From positions 248,001 to 312,000 of the forward strand of contig JADJYT010000016.1 in NCBI GenBank assembly GCA_016719635.1: a stretch of DNA of 64,000 nt, in the 5' to 3' direction. Source of the stretch: Sphingobacteriales bacterium. GTDB taxonomy: Bacteria > Bacteroidota > Bacteroidia > Chitinophagales > JADIYW01. Position 1 is the first letter of the stretch, and every line of letters begins with the position of its first letter. This document shows positions 1 to 7,879 of the stretch, piece by piece. The position numbers were made by a program, and so were the translations under genes. The notes under the pieces were generated by a model, which was not told the DNA's origin, did not search any database, and worked only from the letters and a program-made list of their open reading frames with translations.

Positions 1-196
1 AAGAATCTGAAAATCTTGCTTCAAACCAGAGGTTGTCTTCATGGTCGATGCTTTCCCATAAAATTCCTTTTCCTGCTGTTTCTTGAACTGTGAGTGTTTG
101 GCCGAATTTTGTTGGAAGCGCCAGGCCAATGGCACCATCCAGAATAAAATATTCTGCAGTAAGCAATAATTTCCCGTGGGCGTGGTAGGTCTTCAT
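1..196 (-). CDS. GHMP-family kinase, N-terminal fragment (mevalonate-pathway type)
   Basis: The gene starts at the ATG at 196 and runs off the left edge, so only about 65 residues are visible. They begin with the HGKLLLTAEY block and continue through a GAIGLALPT stretch. This is the usual N-terminal strand of GHMP kinases (mevalonate, phosphomevalonate and diphosphomevalonate kinases), in particular the Bacteroidota 'GYDIA' type. It lies 20 bp downstream of the HMG-CoA reductase gene on the same strand and probably shares its transcript, which supports a mevalonate-pathway role. The ATP-binding GHMP loop lies outside the window, so the exact substrate cannot be read. Confidence 0.75.
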   Translation of the reverse strand, partial: MKTYHAHGKLLLTAEYFILDGAIGLALPTKFGQTLTVQETAGKGILWESIDHEDNLWFEARFSDS

Positions 197-215
197 TCAA
201 CAACAGATTCCGGAA

Positions 216-1535
216 TTATTTTACCCCATCTTTTGCGCTTCTAAATTGCTCCAGCATCACACGCGTCGTGGTAAATGAAACAATCTTATCCTTAAAATAT
301 ACCAACGCATATTCTTTTTCTTCTTCGGTGGCGTTGTAATGATTCAGGATATTGAGCAAATGCATTTTCATGTGTCCCTGCTGAATACCCACCGTTGTCA
401 TGGCTTTCAATGCAGCAAAGTTTTGTGCCAGTCCCGCCACCGCGCAAAACATCATCAGCTGCTCGGCATTCGGGTTGCCCAGTATCTGCAAACTGCGTTT
501 TACCAGTGGATGCAATTGTGTCAAACCGCCCACGGTCCCGACCGCCAGCGGCAAATCTATCCAGAATTTAAAGATGCCGTTTTCCACCGTGCAATGCGTC
601 AGGGAACCGTATCTTCCGTTGCGTGCCGCATAGGTATGCCCGCAGGCTTCCACCGCACGGAAATCATTTCCGGTAGCAATAATCATAGCATCCACCCCAT
701 TGTAGATTCCTTTGTTGTGCGTGGTCGCACGATGCGGATCCACTTCTGCAATTTTCACGGCGATACGTACTTTTTCCGCAAATTCTTCCGCACTTATATC
801 ACCGAAACTTCCGAGTTCTTCCACTCTGCATTCCACCGTTGCGCGAGCCACACAATCCGGTGTGTAATTGGAAACGATGGCTAAAATCACTTTCACCGTT
901 CCGTATTTAGGGTTTTTCCCAACTGTTTCTTTCAGTGTCGAAGCATATTCTTCCAGGCAGGTATTGATGAAATTGGCACCCATTGAATCGCAGGTATTAA
1001 AGGATGCTTTCAATTGAAAATAACCGTCTTCGTACTGCGTCATGTCTACCAGTTCTATCTCTTTAACCCCTCCGCCGCGTTGTTCCATATTAAAAGAGAT
1101 ATACCTGCTGCCTTCCAACAACTGTGCTTTGATGGTTGGAAAATCTGCCTTTAATTGTGCCTCATCTCCTTTATAAATAAAATGTACCTGCCCGATTTTC
1201 GTGGTGCCTAAAATTTCCGTTTTAAAACCGCCTCGGGTACTCCAGAATTTTGCCGCGTTGGACATGGCTGCCACTACAGAACTTTCTTCTATTGCCATGG
1301 GCAAACAATAATAGTCGCCGTTAATCAAAAAATTAGGTGCAACAGAATACGGGAAAAAATAATTGGTGATGGTATTTTCTGAAAACTCATCTAAGACCTT
1401 TTGCGTTTTCAAATCACGATGCCAGTAAGAAATCAATTCTGCCTTTGCCTCCTGATCATCATTCAAATAGTTGGATACAAGCCAGTCTATTTTTTCCTCT
1501 TTACTGAGTTTGGAATATCCCGCTATATTTTTCAT
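216..1535 (-). CDS. mvaA: Hydroxymethylglutaryl-CoA reductase, class II
   Basis: This enzyme reduces HMG-CoA to mevalonate, the committed step of the mevalonate route to isoprenoids (class II enzymes can also run in reverse). The 439 residues have the length of the soluble class II family, with no membrane anchor. Visible catalytic elements are the IEESSVVAA segment (E83/E84), the lysine in HNKGIYNGVDA (K275), the aspartate in ATGNDFRAVEA (D291) and the C-terminal histidine in GIQQGHM (H388). It is cytosolic. A GHMP kinase lies immediately downstream and an IPP isomerase two genes upstream, so the surrounding genes form a partial mevalonate cluster. Family assignment is secure; NADH versus NADPH preference cannot be read. 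Confidence 0.95.
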   Translation of the reverse strand: MKNIAGYSKLSKEEKIDWLVSNYLNDDQEAKAELISYWHRDLKTQKVLDEFSENTITNYFFPYSVAPNFLINGDYYCLPMAIEESSVVAAMSNAAKFWSTRGGFKTEILGTTKIGQVHFIYKGDEAQLKADFPTIKAQLLEGSRYISFNMEQRGGGVKEIELVDMTQYEDGYFQLKASFNTCDSMGANFINTCLEEYASTLKETVGKNPKYGTVKVILAIVSNYTPDCVARATVECRVEELGSFGDISAEEFAEKVRIAVKIAEVDPHRATTHNKGIYNGVDAMIIATGNDFRAVEACGHTYAARNGRYGSLTHCTVENGIFKFWIDLPLAVGTVGGLTQLHPLVKRSLQILGNPNAEQLMMFCAVAGLAQNFAALKAMTTVGIQQGHMKMHLLNILNHYNATEEEKEYALVYFKDKIVSFTTTRVMLEQFRSAKDGVK

Positions 1536-1548
1536 AGGTATGTGTTTT

Positions 1549-2130
1549 TTATGCTAAAATTTTTCCTAATTGTAAAACCTTCTTAAGGTGTGATTCCCTT
1601 TTGTCTTCTGTAATATTCCTTATGGGCGAAAACACCGTCACCCTTACCGGGGTGATTCCGCAAAACTGTAAAATGGTTCTCTTTAATTGGTTTATCCCCG
1701 GATTGCCATAGACCAGCCTGAAATACCAATATGGAGTATCCATTGTACAAATAATATGAGCTGATCTTCCAGTTAACAATTTATCCCACCAGACAGAATT
1801 TTCCTTATACTGAAAGGCAAATCCCGGCAAAAAGAGTCTGTCAAAAAAACCTTTCATCATTGCCGGCATACCACCCCACCAGATTGGAAAAACAAAGACC
1901 AAATGCTCCGCCCATTTTATCTTTTCCCATGCATCCAGCAAATCCGGTTCAAGCTCCGTGCGTTTCTGATAACCATATGGAAGATTCGGACTGAATTGTA
2001 AATCTCTGATGATAATCTCCTTTATTTCCGAGTTGCCCGCTGACGCACCTTCCTTATAGGCTTCTGCAAGGGCAAAATTCAAACTTTTTTTATTGGGATG
2101 GCCGTTAACAATTAGTATCTTCTTGCCCAT
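1549..2130 (-). CDS. Flavodoxin-fold NAD(P)H oxidoreductase (quinone reductase-like)
   Basis: A 193-residue protein of the flavodoxin-like NAD(P)H dehydrogenase family (MdaB/KefF/NQO type), which uses bound FMN or FAD to reduce quinones or other acceptors. The N-terminus KKILIVNGHPNKKSLN is the phosphate-binding loop that follows the first beta strand, and FPIWWGGMPAMMKGFFDRLF near residues 80-100 is the characteristic flavin-binding segment. Cytosolic. It sits 13 bp from both neighbours, between HMG-CoA reductase and IPP isomerase, and is probably cotranscribed with them. The type 2 isomerase needs reduced FMN, so a flavin-related link is conceivable, but that is inference only. Confidence 0.85.
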   Translation of the reverse strand: MGKKILIVNGHPNKKSLNFALAEAYKEGASAGNSEIKEIIIRDLQFSPNLPYGYQKRTELEPDLLDAWEKIKWAEHLVFVFPIWWGGMPAMMKGFFDRLFLPGFAFQYKENSVWWDKLLTGRSAHIICTMDTPYWYFRLVYGNPGINQLKRTILQFCGITPVRVTVFSPIRNITEDKRESHLKKVLQLGKILA

Positions 2131-2143
2131 AGTATCCGGACGT

Positions 2144-3196
2144 TTATCTCACCTTAAAAAATGCTTTTGCCAGCTGCAGCCCTTTCAGCTGATTGTCTAC
2201 ATACCCATACAATTCATCGTATCCGATTTCTGCATATTTCAGCAAAGCGGAGGCTTGCCCATATACGGCATCTGCCTGTAATTTCTCCATCAGGTAATAT
2301 CCATCCAGAAAAGACCGTATACCTCCCGAAATAATAAACTGCCGGCAGGTAAAGTTAGCGCCCAACTCTGTTTTCAGTTCGTTAATACATGCAACCATCT
2401 CTTCTGCGCTATGTCCTATATGTGAAATGGAGTTAAAGACCTCCAGTTGTGTTTCGCTGCTTCGCAACAATTCCAGTTTAGAAAAATTAGTGCCGCCATG
2501 AGCCGCAAATTCTATTGCTTCTACCGGCATTTGCACCAAAGCGCGCAAGCTCTCTTTTCCAAACCCCTGGCCCACTTCTTTTACTATAACCTTTTGGTTG
2601 GTTTTATCCAGAAATTGCTGAATAGTTTTAACGGGGGCCTCCGTTATCTTATCACCTTCCGGCTGCAGCCATTCCTGCAATGGATTCACATGGATGATAA
2701 TTCCGTCTGCCTGTAATTTATCAACCAGTTGGTCTATCTTATACAGTTCCCTGTTCTTTAGCAAGGCGGCTAATTGCGCGATACCAATATTGGCATAAAA
2801 CGGCGACTCATCTCCGATGACTTTTCTGAAATCGAAATCACGGATACGTTCATCGCTTTCCAGCAAAGCCCTGCAGGAACCTAATCCCATGCCCATGCCA
2901 AATTCATGACACACTTTTGCGAGATTGGAATTAATCTGATACGCCTTTTCCGTACCACCCGTCATACTGGATACCCAAATCGGTGCATTCAACATTTTAC
3001 CCAGAAACGGAAACGATACAGGTTTTTGTGCGGGATGTGCCGATAACATCGGTTCATAGGAGAACCTTTTATCAATAGACAGGCTTTCTACCTGTGAGCG
3101 GAACGCAAGCTGAATGTGGTCTTGTTTGCGCTCGGCGGCAGTCGGGTCGGCAGCGGGTATTTTTTCTAAACTATCCAATAATTCAAAGTTACGCAT
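2144..3196 (-). CDS. fni: Type 2 isopentenyl-diphosphate delta-isomerase
   Basis: FMN- and NADPH-dependent isomerase interconverting isopentenyl and dimethylallyl diphosphate. I chose the start at 3196 (MRNFELL, about 350 residues): the open frame extends upstream to 3310, but that part overlaps the neighbouring lipoprotein gene and has no family character. Motifs include AERKQDHIQLAF near the N-terminus, SSMTGGTEKA, FGMGMGLGSCRALLES, the active-site HVNPLQE block and the flavin phosphate-binding EFAAHGGTNFSKLE. It is the distal mevalonate-pathway step, upstream in the same transcription direction as HMG-CoA reductase, which fits a coordinated isoprenoid cluster. Confidence 0.93.
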   Translation of the reverse strand: MRNFELLDSLEKIPAADPTAAERKQDHIQLAFRSQVESLSIDKRFSYEPMLSAHPAQKPVSFPFLGKMLNAPIWVSSMTGGTEKAYQINSNLAKVCHEFGMGMGLGSCRALLESDERIRDFDFRKVIGDESPFYANIGIAQLAALLKNRELYKIDQLVDKLQADGIIIHVNPLQEWLQPEGDKITEAPVKTIQQFLDKTNQKVIVKEVGQGFGKESLRALVQMPVEAIEFAAHGGTNFSKLELLRSSETQLEVFNSISHIGHSAEEMVACINELKTELGANFTCRQFIISGGIRSFLDGYYLMEKLQADAVYGQASALLKYAEIGYDELYGYVDNQLKGLQLAKAFFKVR

Positions 3197-3261
3197 ATAA
3201 ACGGATGCAAACGTTAAATGTTTTATAGAATTTTGATTACAAAAACCTATAAAGAAACTCT

Positions 3262-3789
3262 TTATTGCACATTTAACGAATAGGCTGCATTTTGCAAGTC
3301 TTTCAGCCACAGCTGTTTTTTATGACGCAGCAGCCAGCCTGCAGTCTGATAAATATGCCCGTCTTTTGTTTCAAAAACATCCAGTACAAACAAGAACCGG
3401 TGGTCTTGCTTCTCAGAAGATACAATACCGGATATCTGATGTTCTCTTACCTTCAGATTGTCTTTTGTAACAAATGTCGTGTCTTTTGCCTCGATATTAG
3501 GTTCCTTTAGATTCTTTTTCAACTGAGTGGTAATGGAGTCGTACATGATATCAAAACCCTGCTCACCGGGTTTCATACCATGATCTACCAGAATAAAGAA
3601 AATATCCCGGTAATCATTTTTCACCTGCAAAAGTGTGTTTTTTGCAGGATATACATCATCCGTTTCAAAAAGATAAGAAGGATATTGGATACTGACATTC
3701 TCATGAGAAAACGTTTTGGGTTCCTTGCTGTATTTACAGGAAATAAGAACACAGCAGGCAAAAAGCGGCAGTAAATGCGATATTTTCAT
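3262..3789 (-). CDS. Putative lipoprotein of unknown function
   Basis: Unrecognised 175-residue protein. The start at 3789 (MKISHLLPLF) gives a short signal peptide ending in a lipobox-like VLISC, so it is probably an SPII lipoprotein; a start 15 bp upstream is also possible. After the cysteine comes a globular region with alternating strands and no motif I can name (FSHENVSIQYPSYLF, DYRDIFFILVDHG), resembling small PsbP/DUF-type stress-related lipoproteins only in general character. It lies between the isomerase (65 bp downstream) and the metallopeptidase gene (36 bp upstream), all on the same strand. Confidence 0.6.
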   Translation of the reverse strand: MKISHLLPLFACCVLISCKYSKEPKTFSHENVSIQYPSYLFETDDVYPAKNTLLQVKNDYRDIFFILVDHGMKPGEQGFDIMYDSITTQLKKNLKEPNIEAKDTTFVTKDNLKVREHQISGIVSSEKQDHRFLFVLDVFETKDGHIYQTAGWLLRHKKQLWLKDLQNAAYSLNVQ

Positions 3790-3825
3790 GCAGCAAAGAT
3801 ACAAAACAGCACCCAGAATGATATT

Positions 3826-4617
3826 CTAAAAACTGATTTTGCTGCCGTTTTGTTGCAGCCATTTCCGATGGATGGCATAATCCGGCATGGCGGCAGCCAC
3901 GTGTTTCCAGAATCTGGAGGAATGATTCATCTCCTTGAGATGTGCCAGTTCATGCACGATAACATAATCAATGACAGAAGGCGGTGTCAGCAGTAGCTTG
4001 GTAGAAAAAGAGATCTTCCGGGCAGCAGAACAACTGCCCCAGCGGGAGATAGTATGTTTTAAGTCCACCTTCTGAATGGTTTCCCTGAAATAGATGTCAT
4101 TCCAGTAGGATGTTCTCCTTTGAATTTCCGGCAGAAAGTATCGTTCTGTAAAACGCAACAGAAACCGCTGTATCTCCTGCACCTGTTTTTTATCCGACAG
4201 ATGCTCGTGCAGATATATTTTTAAAACATTTTCGCCCCGGTAGCTTAATTTATTTTTCCCGCCAGCGATGAACTCTATATCTATGGTAAAAGTGGTTTGA
4301 AAAATCTGCAGGGTTTTTCCCTGATAATAGGCTATGCTATGCTGGTGTTCCTGGTAATATTTCTTTTCGTGAATCTGCTTTTTCGCCCATGCTAGGAACT
4401 GCTTCAGCGTTTTTTCCTTGTCCACCACTGAAATATGTTTGGGTAGTCGTACAATAATCTCACTTTTACCCAGAGACACACGTGACGAATTCCTGGACTC
4501 CACTATAATCTTAACGGGAACAGGAAAATTATCGGTGCTGATTACATTAATGCTCACTATGTAAAAGTAAAAAAGCAGAATCGTATTATCTCTCTTTTCT
4601 ATAGTGCTTTTACCCAC
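3826..4617 (-). CDS. YgjP-like (DUF45) zinc metallopeptidase
   Basis: Member of the YgjP/SprT-like metallopeptidase group. The C-terminal third carries the zinc motif VIVHELAHLKEMNHSSRFW (HExxH plus a downstream histidine) after the family block ISRWGSCSAARKISFSTKLLL (around residues 190-210). Cytosolic; family substrates are poorly known. The ATG at 4617 overlaps the regulator gene by 19 bp, and its first ~20 residues are not family-like. A GTG at 4557 (VSINVIST) is an equally good start and would remove the overlap. It is probably cotranscribed with the upstream metal-dependent regulator, although no functional link between them is established. Confidence 0.85.
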   Translation of the reverse strand: MGKSTIEKRDNTILLFYFYIVSINVISTDNFPVPVKIIVESRNSSRVSLGKSEIIVRLPKHISVVDKEKTLKQFLAWAKKQIHEKKYYQEHQHSIAYYQGKTLQIFQTTFTIDIEFIAGGKNKLSYRGENVLKIYLHEHLSDKKQVQEIQRFLLRFTERYFLPEIQRRTSYWNDIYFRETIQKVDLKHTISRWGSCSAARKISFSTKLLLTPPSVIDYVIVHELAHLKEMNHSSRFWKHVAAAMPDYAIHRKWLQQNGSKISF

Positions 4618-5267
4618 ATATTTTGTGCCGCATCCTTGCTGATGGTAAGCTGTTTCCGTTCATTGACAATTAATAATATGGTTTCGTCAAATTCTTCTTT
4701 GTCAATAATCTTGATTTTATCGTTCAGTTCTAATTGAATCTTATTGAGGTATTTTAAAAATGCAGCTGATTCATCGTTCACATTTGCCAGCAAATATTGC
4801 CTTTTTAATTTGGCATCTGCAAGACAAATGACATTCGGGACTAAAATAGTTCCCTGCTTATCGGGTATAGGATCCCCATGCGGATCGAATTTGGGATGTC
4901 CCAGGTATTCATCCATTCTGTCTATCAGTTCATCTGACCGGACATGCTCCAGCTGTTCGGCAATATCATGTATCTTATCCCAGGTGAATTTCAGGTTCTT
5001 CACCAGAAATGTTTCCCACAGCCTGTGTTTGCGCAATACCTGGACGGCAATCTGCATCCCGTTTTTGGTCAAAGAAACACCGTAATATTTCTTATATGCC
5101 ACCAGTTTTTTGTCTGATAGCTTTTTAAGCATATCTGTAACCGAAGCTGCCGAATGTTCCAGTTTGTAGGCTAAGTCATTCGTCTTTACCGTTCCGCCTT
5201 CATTCAATTCACTCAACTGAAAAATATACTTGAGGTAATTTTCCTCCACGGCGCTTAGTGTTGTCAT
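4599..5267 (-). CDS. mntR: Metal-dependent transcriptional regulator, MntR/DtxR family
   Basis: A 222-residue metal-sensing repressor with an N-terminal winged helix (residues 1-70, TVKTNDLAYKLEHSAASVTDML as recognition region), a dimerisation/metal-binding helix pair (about 75-140) and a C-terminal FeoA/SH3-like domain (about 150-220). The ligand pattern E104, E107, H108 resembles MntR; DtxR has a cysteine at the equivalent of the first Glu, so manganese sensing is favoured (inference). It is divergent from an Nramp transporter, with a palindromic operator between the two, so it very likely controls that transporter and itself. Confidence 0.92.
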   Translation of the reverse strand: MTTLSAVEENYLKYIFQLSELNEGGTVKTNDLAYKLEHSAASVTDMLKKLSDKKLVAYKKYYGVSLTKNGMQIAVQVLRKHRLWETFLVKNLKFTWDKIHDIAEQLEHVRSDELIDRMDEYLGHPKFDPHGDPIPDKQGTILVPNVICLADAKLKRQYLLANVNDESAAFLKYLNKIQLELNDKIKIIDKEEFDETILLIVNERKQLTISKDAAQNMWVKAL

Positions 5268-5278
5268 GATTATAAAAA

Positions 5279-5294
5279 TTTAGGCTAATCTAAA
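5279..5294. promoter_or_regulatory. MntR/DtxR-type operator between mntR and mntH
   Basis: The sequence TTTAGGCTAATCTAAA is an imperfect palindrome with 5-bp TTTAG/CTAAA arms. It lies 12 bp upstream of the regulator start and about 60 bp upstream of the transporter start. It resembles the TTTAGG-type boxes bound by DtxR/MntR repressors. No second copy was seen in the intergenic region. Confidence 0.75.
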
Positions 5295-5356
5295 AAAAAT
5301 ATTGTTATCTTAAAAATTTATATTCTAACATTGCGCTGACCACAAGCTAAAAAATC

Positions 5357-6682
5357 ATGCTGTTCAAAGAAGATAACTGGAAATTAAAACGAACCATTGT
5401 TTCGTTGCCGGAGGTATTTGCGAGTATTGCCGTTCCTAAAAAAGGAGGATTCTGGCGAAAACTGGCGGCATTTGGCGGGCCCGGATTGATGGTGGCTGTC
5501 GGATATATGGACCCGGGCAACTGGGCTACAGATATAGAAGGCGGTTCGCGTTTCGGCTATACACTCTTATCCGTTATATTAATTTCTAATCTGTTTGCCA
5601 TCCTGCTACAGCATTTATCGTTGAAATTAGGTATCGTAACGGGGCGAGATCTGGCGCAGGCATGTAAAGACAGTTATTCCAAACCGGTCAGTATGGTGCT
5701 TTGGATCTTATGTGAAATCGCTATTGCCGCCTGCGACCTGGCAGAAGTCATTGGGTCCGCCATTGCCATCAATTTACTATTTGGCATACCGCTCACCATC
5801 GGCATCATTATTACGGTATTGGATGTACTGATCCTGCTTATGTTGCAGAACCGCGGTTTCAGATACCTGGAGGCATTCGTGGGTGGGTTGATGTTTATTA
5901 TATTCTGCTGTTTCAGCTACGAATTATTAATATCCAAACCGGAGTTTGCAGCCGTTGTCAACGGCATTCTGCCGGATACGGAAATCATTACGAACGGCGA
6001 TATGCTCTATATTGCCATTGGGATCTTAGGCGCTACGGTAATGCCACATAATCTGTACTTACATTCCAGTATCGTTCAAACCCGTAATTTTGAAAAAACA
6101 ACTGACGGCAGAAAAGAAGCGATAAAATTCGCCACAATCGATTCAACGGTTTCGTTGTTGTTTGCCTTTTTTATCAATGCCGCCATATTAATACTGGCGG
6201 CTTCCGCCTTTCATTTTACAGGCCACCATGAAGTTGCTGATATCAATGATGCCCACAAATTACTGGAGCCTATCTTAGGTGTAAAATTCGCATCGACATT
6301 CTTTGCCATCGCACTATTGGCCAGCGGGCAAAACTCCACCTTAACAGGAACCTTGGCGGGACAAATAGTGATGGAAGGCTTCATCAACATACGTCTAAAA
6401 CCGTGGCTGAGAAGGCTGATTACTCGCCTGGTGGCGGTCGTTCCCGCCTTAATAATTTCCATCTTATATGGTGAAAGCGGCACCGGGCGGCTGTTGGTCT
6501 TCAGTCAGGTAATCCTGTCCCTCCAGTTAAGCTTTGCTGTCATCCCCCTGATTCAATTTACAGGCAACAGCCTTAAGATGGGTGGTTTTGTAAACGGGCC
6601 CTGGCTGCAACGAATCGCCTGGGTGATAGCAGCCATTATCCTTGGGCTGAATATGTATATGCTGACAGGAATCTTATTGTAA
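5357..6682 (+). CDS. mntH: Nramp-family divalent metal (Mn/Fe) transporter
   Basis: Inner-membrane proton-coupled metal importer of 441 residues with about 11 hydrophobic helices. The metal-site signatures are present: DPGN in helix 1 (residues 52-55, followed by WATDIEGGSRFGY) and MPHNLYLHS in helix 6. The canonical DPGN plus MPH pair indicates transition-metal transport rather than the Mg or Al variants. Transcription diverges from the MntR-like gene across an operator, consistent with repression when metal is plentiful. Its 3' end overlaps the convergent small membrane protein gene by 9 bp. Confidence 0.95.
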   Translation: MLFKEDNWKLKRTIVSLPEVFASIAVPKKGGFWRKLAAFGGPGLMVAVGYMDPGNWATDIEGGSRFGYTLLSVILISNLFAILLQHLSLKLGIVTGRDLAQACKDSYSKPVSMVLWILCEIAIAACDLAEVIGSAIAINLLFGIPLTIGIIITVLDVLILLMLQNRGFRYLEAFVGGLMFIIFCCFSYELLISKPEFAAVVNGILPDTEIITNGDMLYIAIGILGATVMPHNLYLHSSIVQTRNFEKTTDGRKEAIKFATIDSTVSLLFAFFINAAILILAASAFHFTGHHEVADINDAHKLLEPILGVKFASTFFAIALLASGQNSTLTGTLAGQIVMEGFINIRLKPWLRRLITRLVAVVPALIISILYGESGTGRLLVFSQVILSLQLSFAVIPLIQFTGNSLKMGGFVNGPWLQRIAWVIAAIILGLNMYMLTGILL

Positions 6683-7213
6683 ATCCAGTTCATATTTATC
6701 AATGACCCGGGTATTCAACGCGCCTTTCCTGACATAAAGGATGATAGCTGTCGGATTATCCCTGAGTTTCTTTCTGGTATCTGCATCAATATTCAGCCGG
6801 TATTTTTTGCCGTTCCACTGATATGTGATATATTTTGATTGTTTCTTCAGAGATTTGGAATAATAAGTCAGCGGACATTTTATGACCTCCGGCGAACTAT
6901 TCCGGGAAGACTGAATAATATAATAATTTACGGGAATCTTTATCAGAAAAAATAATAACGATGCAAGAATGATTCCATATACTGCGTACATAAATTTTGT
7001 CGCATTCTCTTTAATGTTCTCTTGCTTTTTTTGAACATATCCAATGCCCCATGCCGCAACCACACAAAAAGCAGCCAAAAATAAAGTCAGGTTTATCCAA
7101 CATGGAAAATTGATAATGGACTGCGTTGACTTTCTGTACAGGTACAGCAGTATGACAAATCCCAATACTGCGGGGAAAAAATATCTTTTAAGGTTTTCTT
7201 TCATTTTTTTCAC
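6674..7213 (-). CDS. Membrane protein of unknown function
   Basis: Unrecognised 179-residue protein with three hydrophobic segments (about residues 12-25, 40-60 and 75-95) followed by a soluble C-terminal half rich in Lys and Tyr (YITYQWNGKKYRLNIDADTRKKL). This half reads as a small beta domain, similar in character to DUF3592-like tails with a 'YxWxGKxYR' core. The start (7213, or ATG at 7204) overlaps the hemJ 3' end, which suggests translational coupling. It converges on mntH with a 9-bp overlap. Function unknown. Confidence 0.65.
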   Translation of the reverse strand: MKKMKENLKRYFFPAVLGFVILLYLYRKSTQSIINFPCWINLTLFLAAFCVVAAWGIGYVQKKQENIKENATKFMYAVYGIILASLLFFLIKIPVNYYIIQSSRNSSPEVIKCPLTYYSKSLKKQSKYITYQWNGKKYRLNIDADTRKKLRDNPTAIILYVRKGALNTRVIDKYELDLQ

Positions 7214-7739
7214 GAATGATTTTATACAGTTTTATCCCAAGCATTAGAACGACAACTAAGATAATCAGCCCGGCAATGCCGCTTAGCCAGCTCAAGTTGG
7301 TCCTTACTATCACCAGAAAAACAATTGCAAATAAAAAGATGGTAGCTACTTCATTCCATATCCTCAACTGTGTCGAGGTGTAATTAAAAATTTCATTCTG
7401 CTGAAGTTTAAAAATATACTGCAGCGAGAAATGATAGACATACAAACCCAAAACAAATGCAAGTTTGATCTGCATCCAGCTTTGAGTCAGGAATCCTGGC
7501 TGGATTGTCAGCAATAATACCGCCAGGCACAAAGTGATGACTGCGGACGGCCAGGCAATGATGTACCAAAGCCGACGCTGCATCAGGAGCAACTGCCCTA
7601 CCAGAATGGATTTTTCCGGTTCGTCTTTTTCACTGGCCTCTCTGGAATAGATAAACAACCTTGGCATATAAAACAACCCGGCAAACCAGTTTACCACAAA
7701 AATGATATGCAGCGACTTGATATAGTTGTAATACTCCAT
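7188..7739 (-). CDS. hemJ: Protoporphyrinogen oxidase HemJ (CopD family)
   Basis: A 183-residue, four-helix membrane protein. The N-terminal helix carries SLHIIFVVNWFAGLFYMPRL with the conserved His11, followed by LLLMQRRLWYIIAWPSAVIT. These are the HemJ hallmarks within the CopD superfamily. HemJ oxidises protoporphyrinogen IX to protoporphyrin IX in many bacteria lacking HemG/HemY. It is the first gene of a two-gene unit with the overlapping downstream membrane protein. A second haem gene, hemN, lies far away at 36.8 kb. Confidence 0.88.
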   Translation of the reverse strand: MEYYNYIKSLHIIFVVNWFAGLFYMPRLFIYSREASEKDEPEKSILVGQLLLMQRRLWYIIAWPSAVITLCLAVLLLTIQPGFLTQSWMQIKLAFVLGLYVYHFSLQYIFKLQQNEIFNYTSTQLRIWNEVATIFLFAIVFLVIVRTNLSWLSGIAGLIILVVVLMLGIKLYKIIREKNERKP

Positions 7740-7788
7740 TGCTCTGTAAATTTACAATTTACATGACAGCATGTATCCGTTGTCGAAA

Positions 7789-7822
7789 TAAAAAATCCGG
7801 AAATGGATCTTCATTTCCGGAT
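7789..7822 (-). terminator. Intrinsic terminator of the coaX-OMP-TPR unit
   Basis: Perfect 11-bp arms ATCCGGAAATG (7795-7805) and CATTTCCGGAT (7812-7822) with a 6-nt loop, followed on the minus strand by a T-run. It lies about 60 bp past the TPR gene stop. Confidence 0.85.
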
Positions 7823-7879
7823 AGTGCTGACTGTTTTATTTTTATTTTTTGGGTTTGGTTTTTGGGGGAGATGCCGGTG

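Noticed and set aside
339..884. Plus-strand 181-codon frame opposite HMG-CoA reductase
   Set aside because: It lies wholly within the conserved HMG-CoA reductase gene on the other strand and shows no domain.
3197..3310. Upstream extension of the IPP isomerase frame
   Set aside because: The extra 38 residues overlap the adjacent lipoprotein gene and lack family similarity; the ATG at 3196 fits the family N-terminus.
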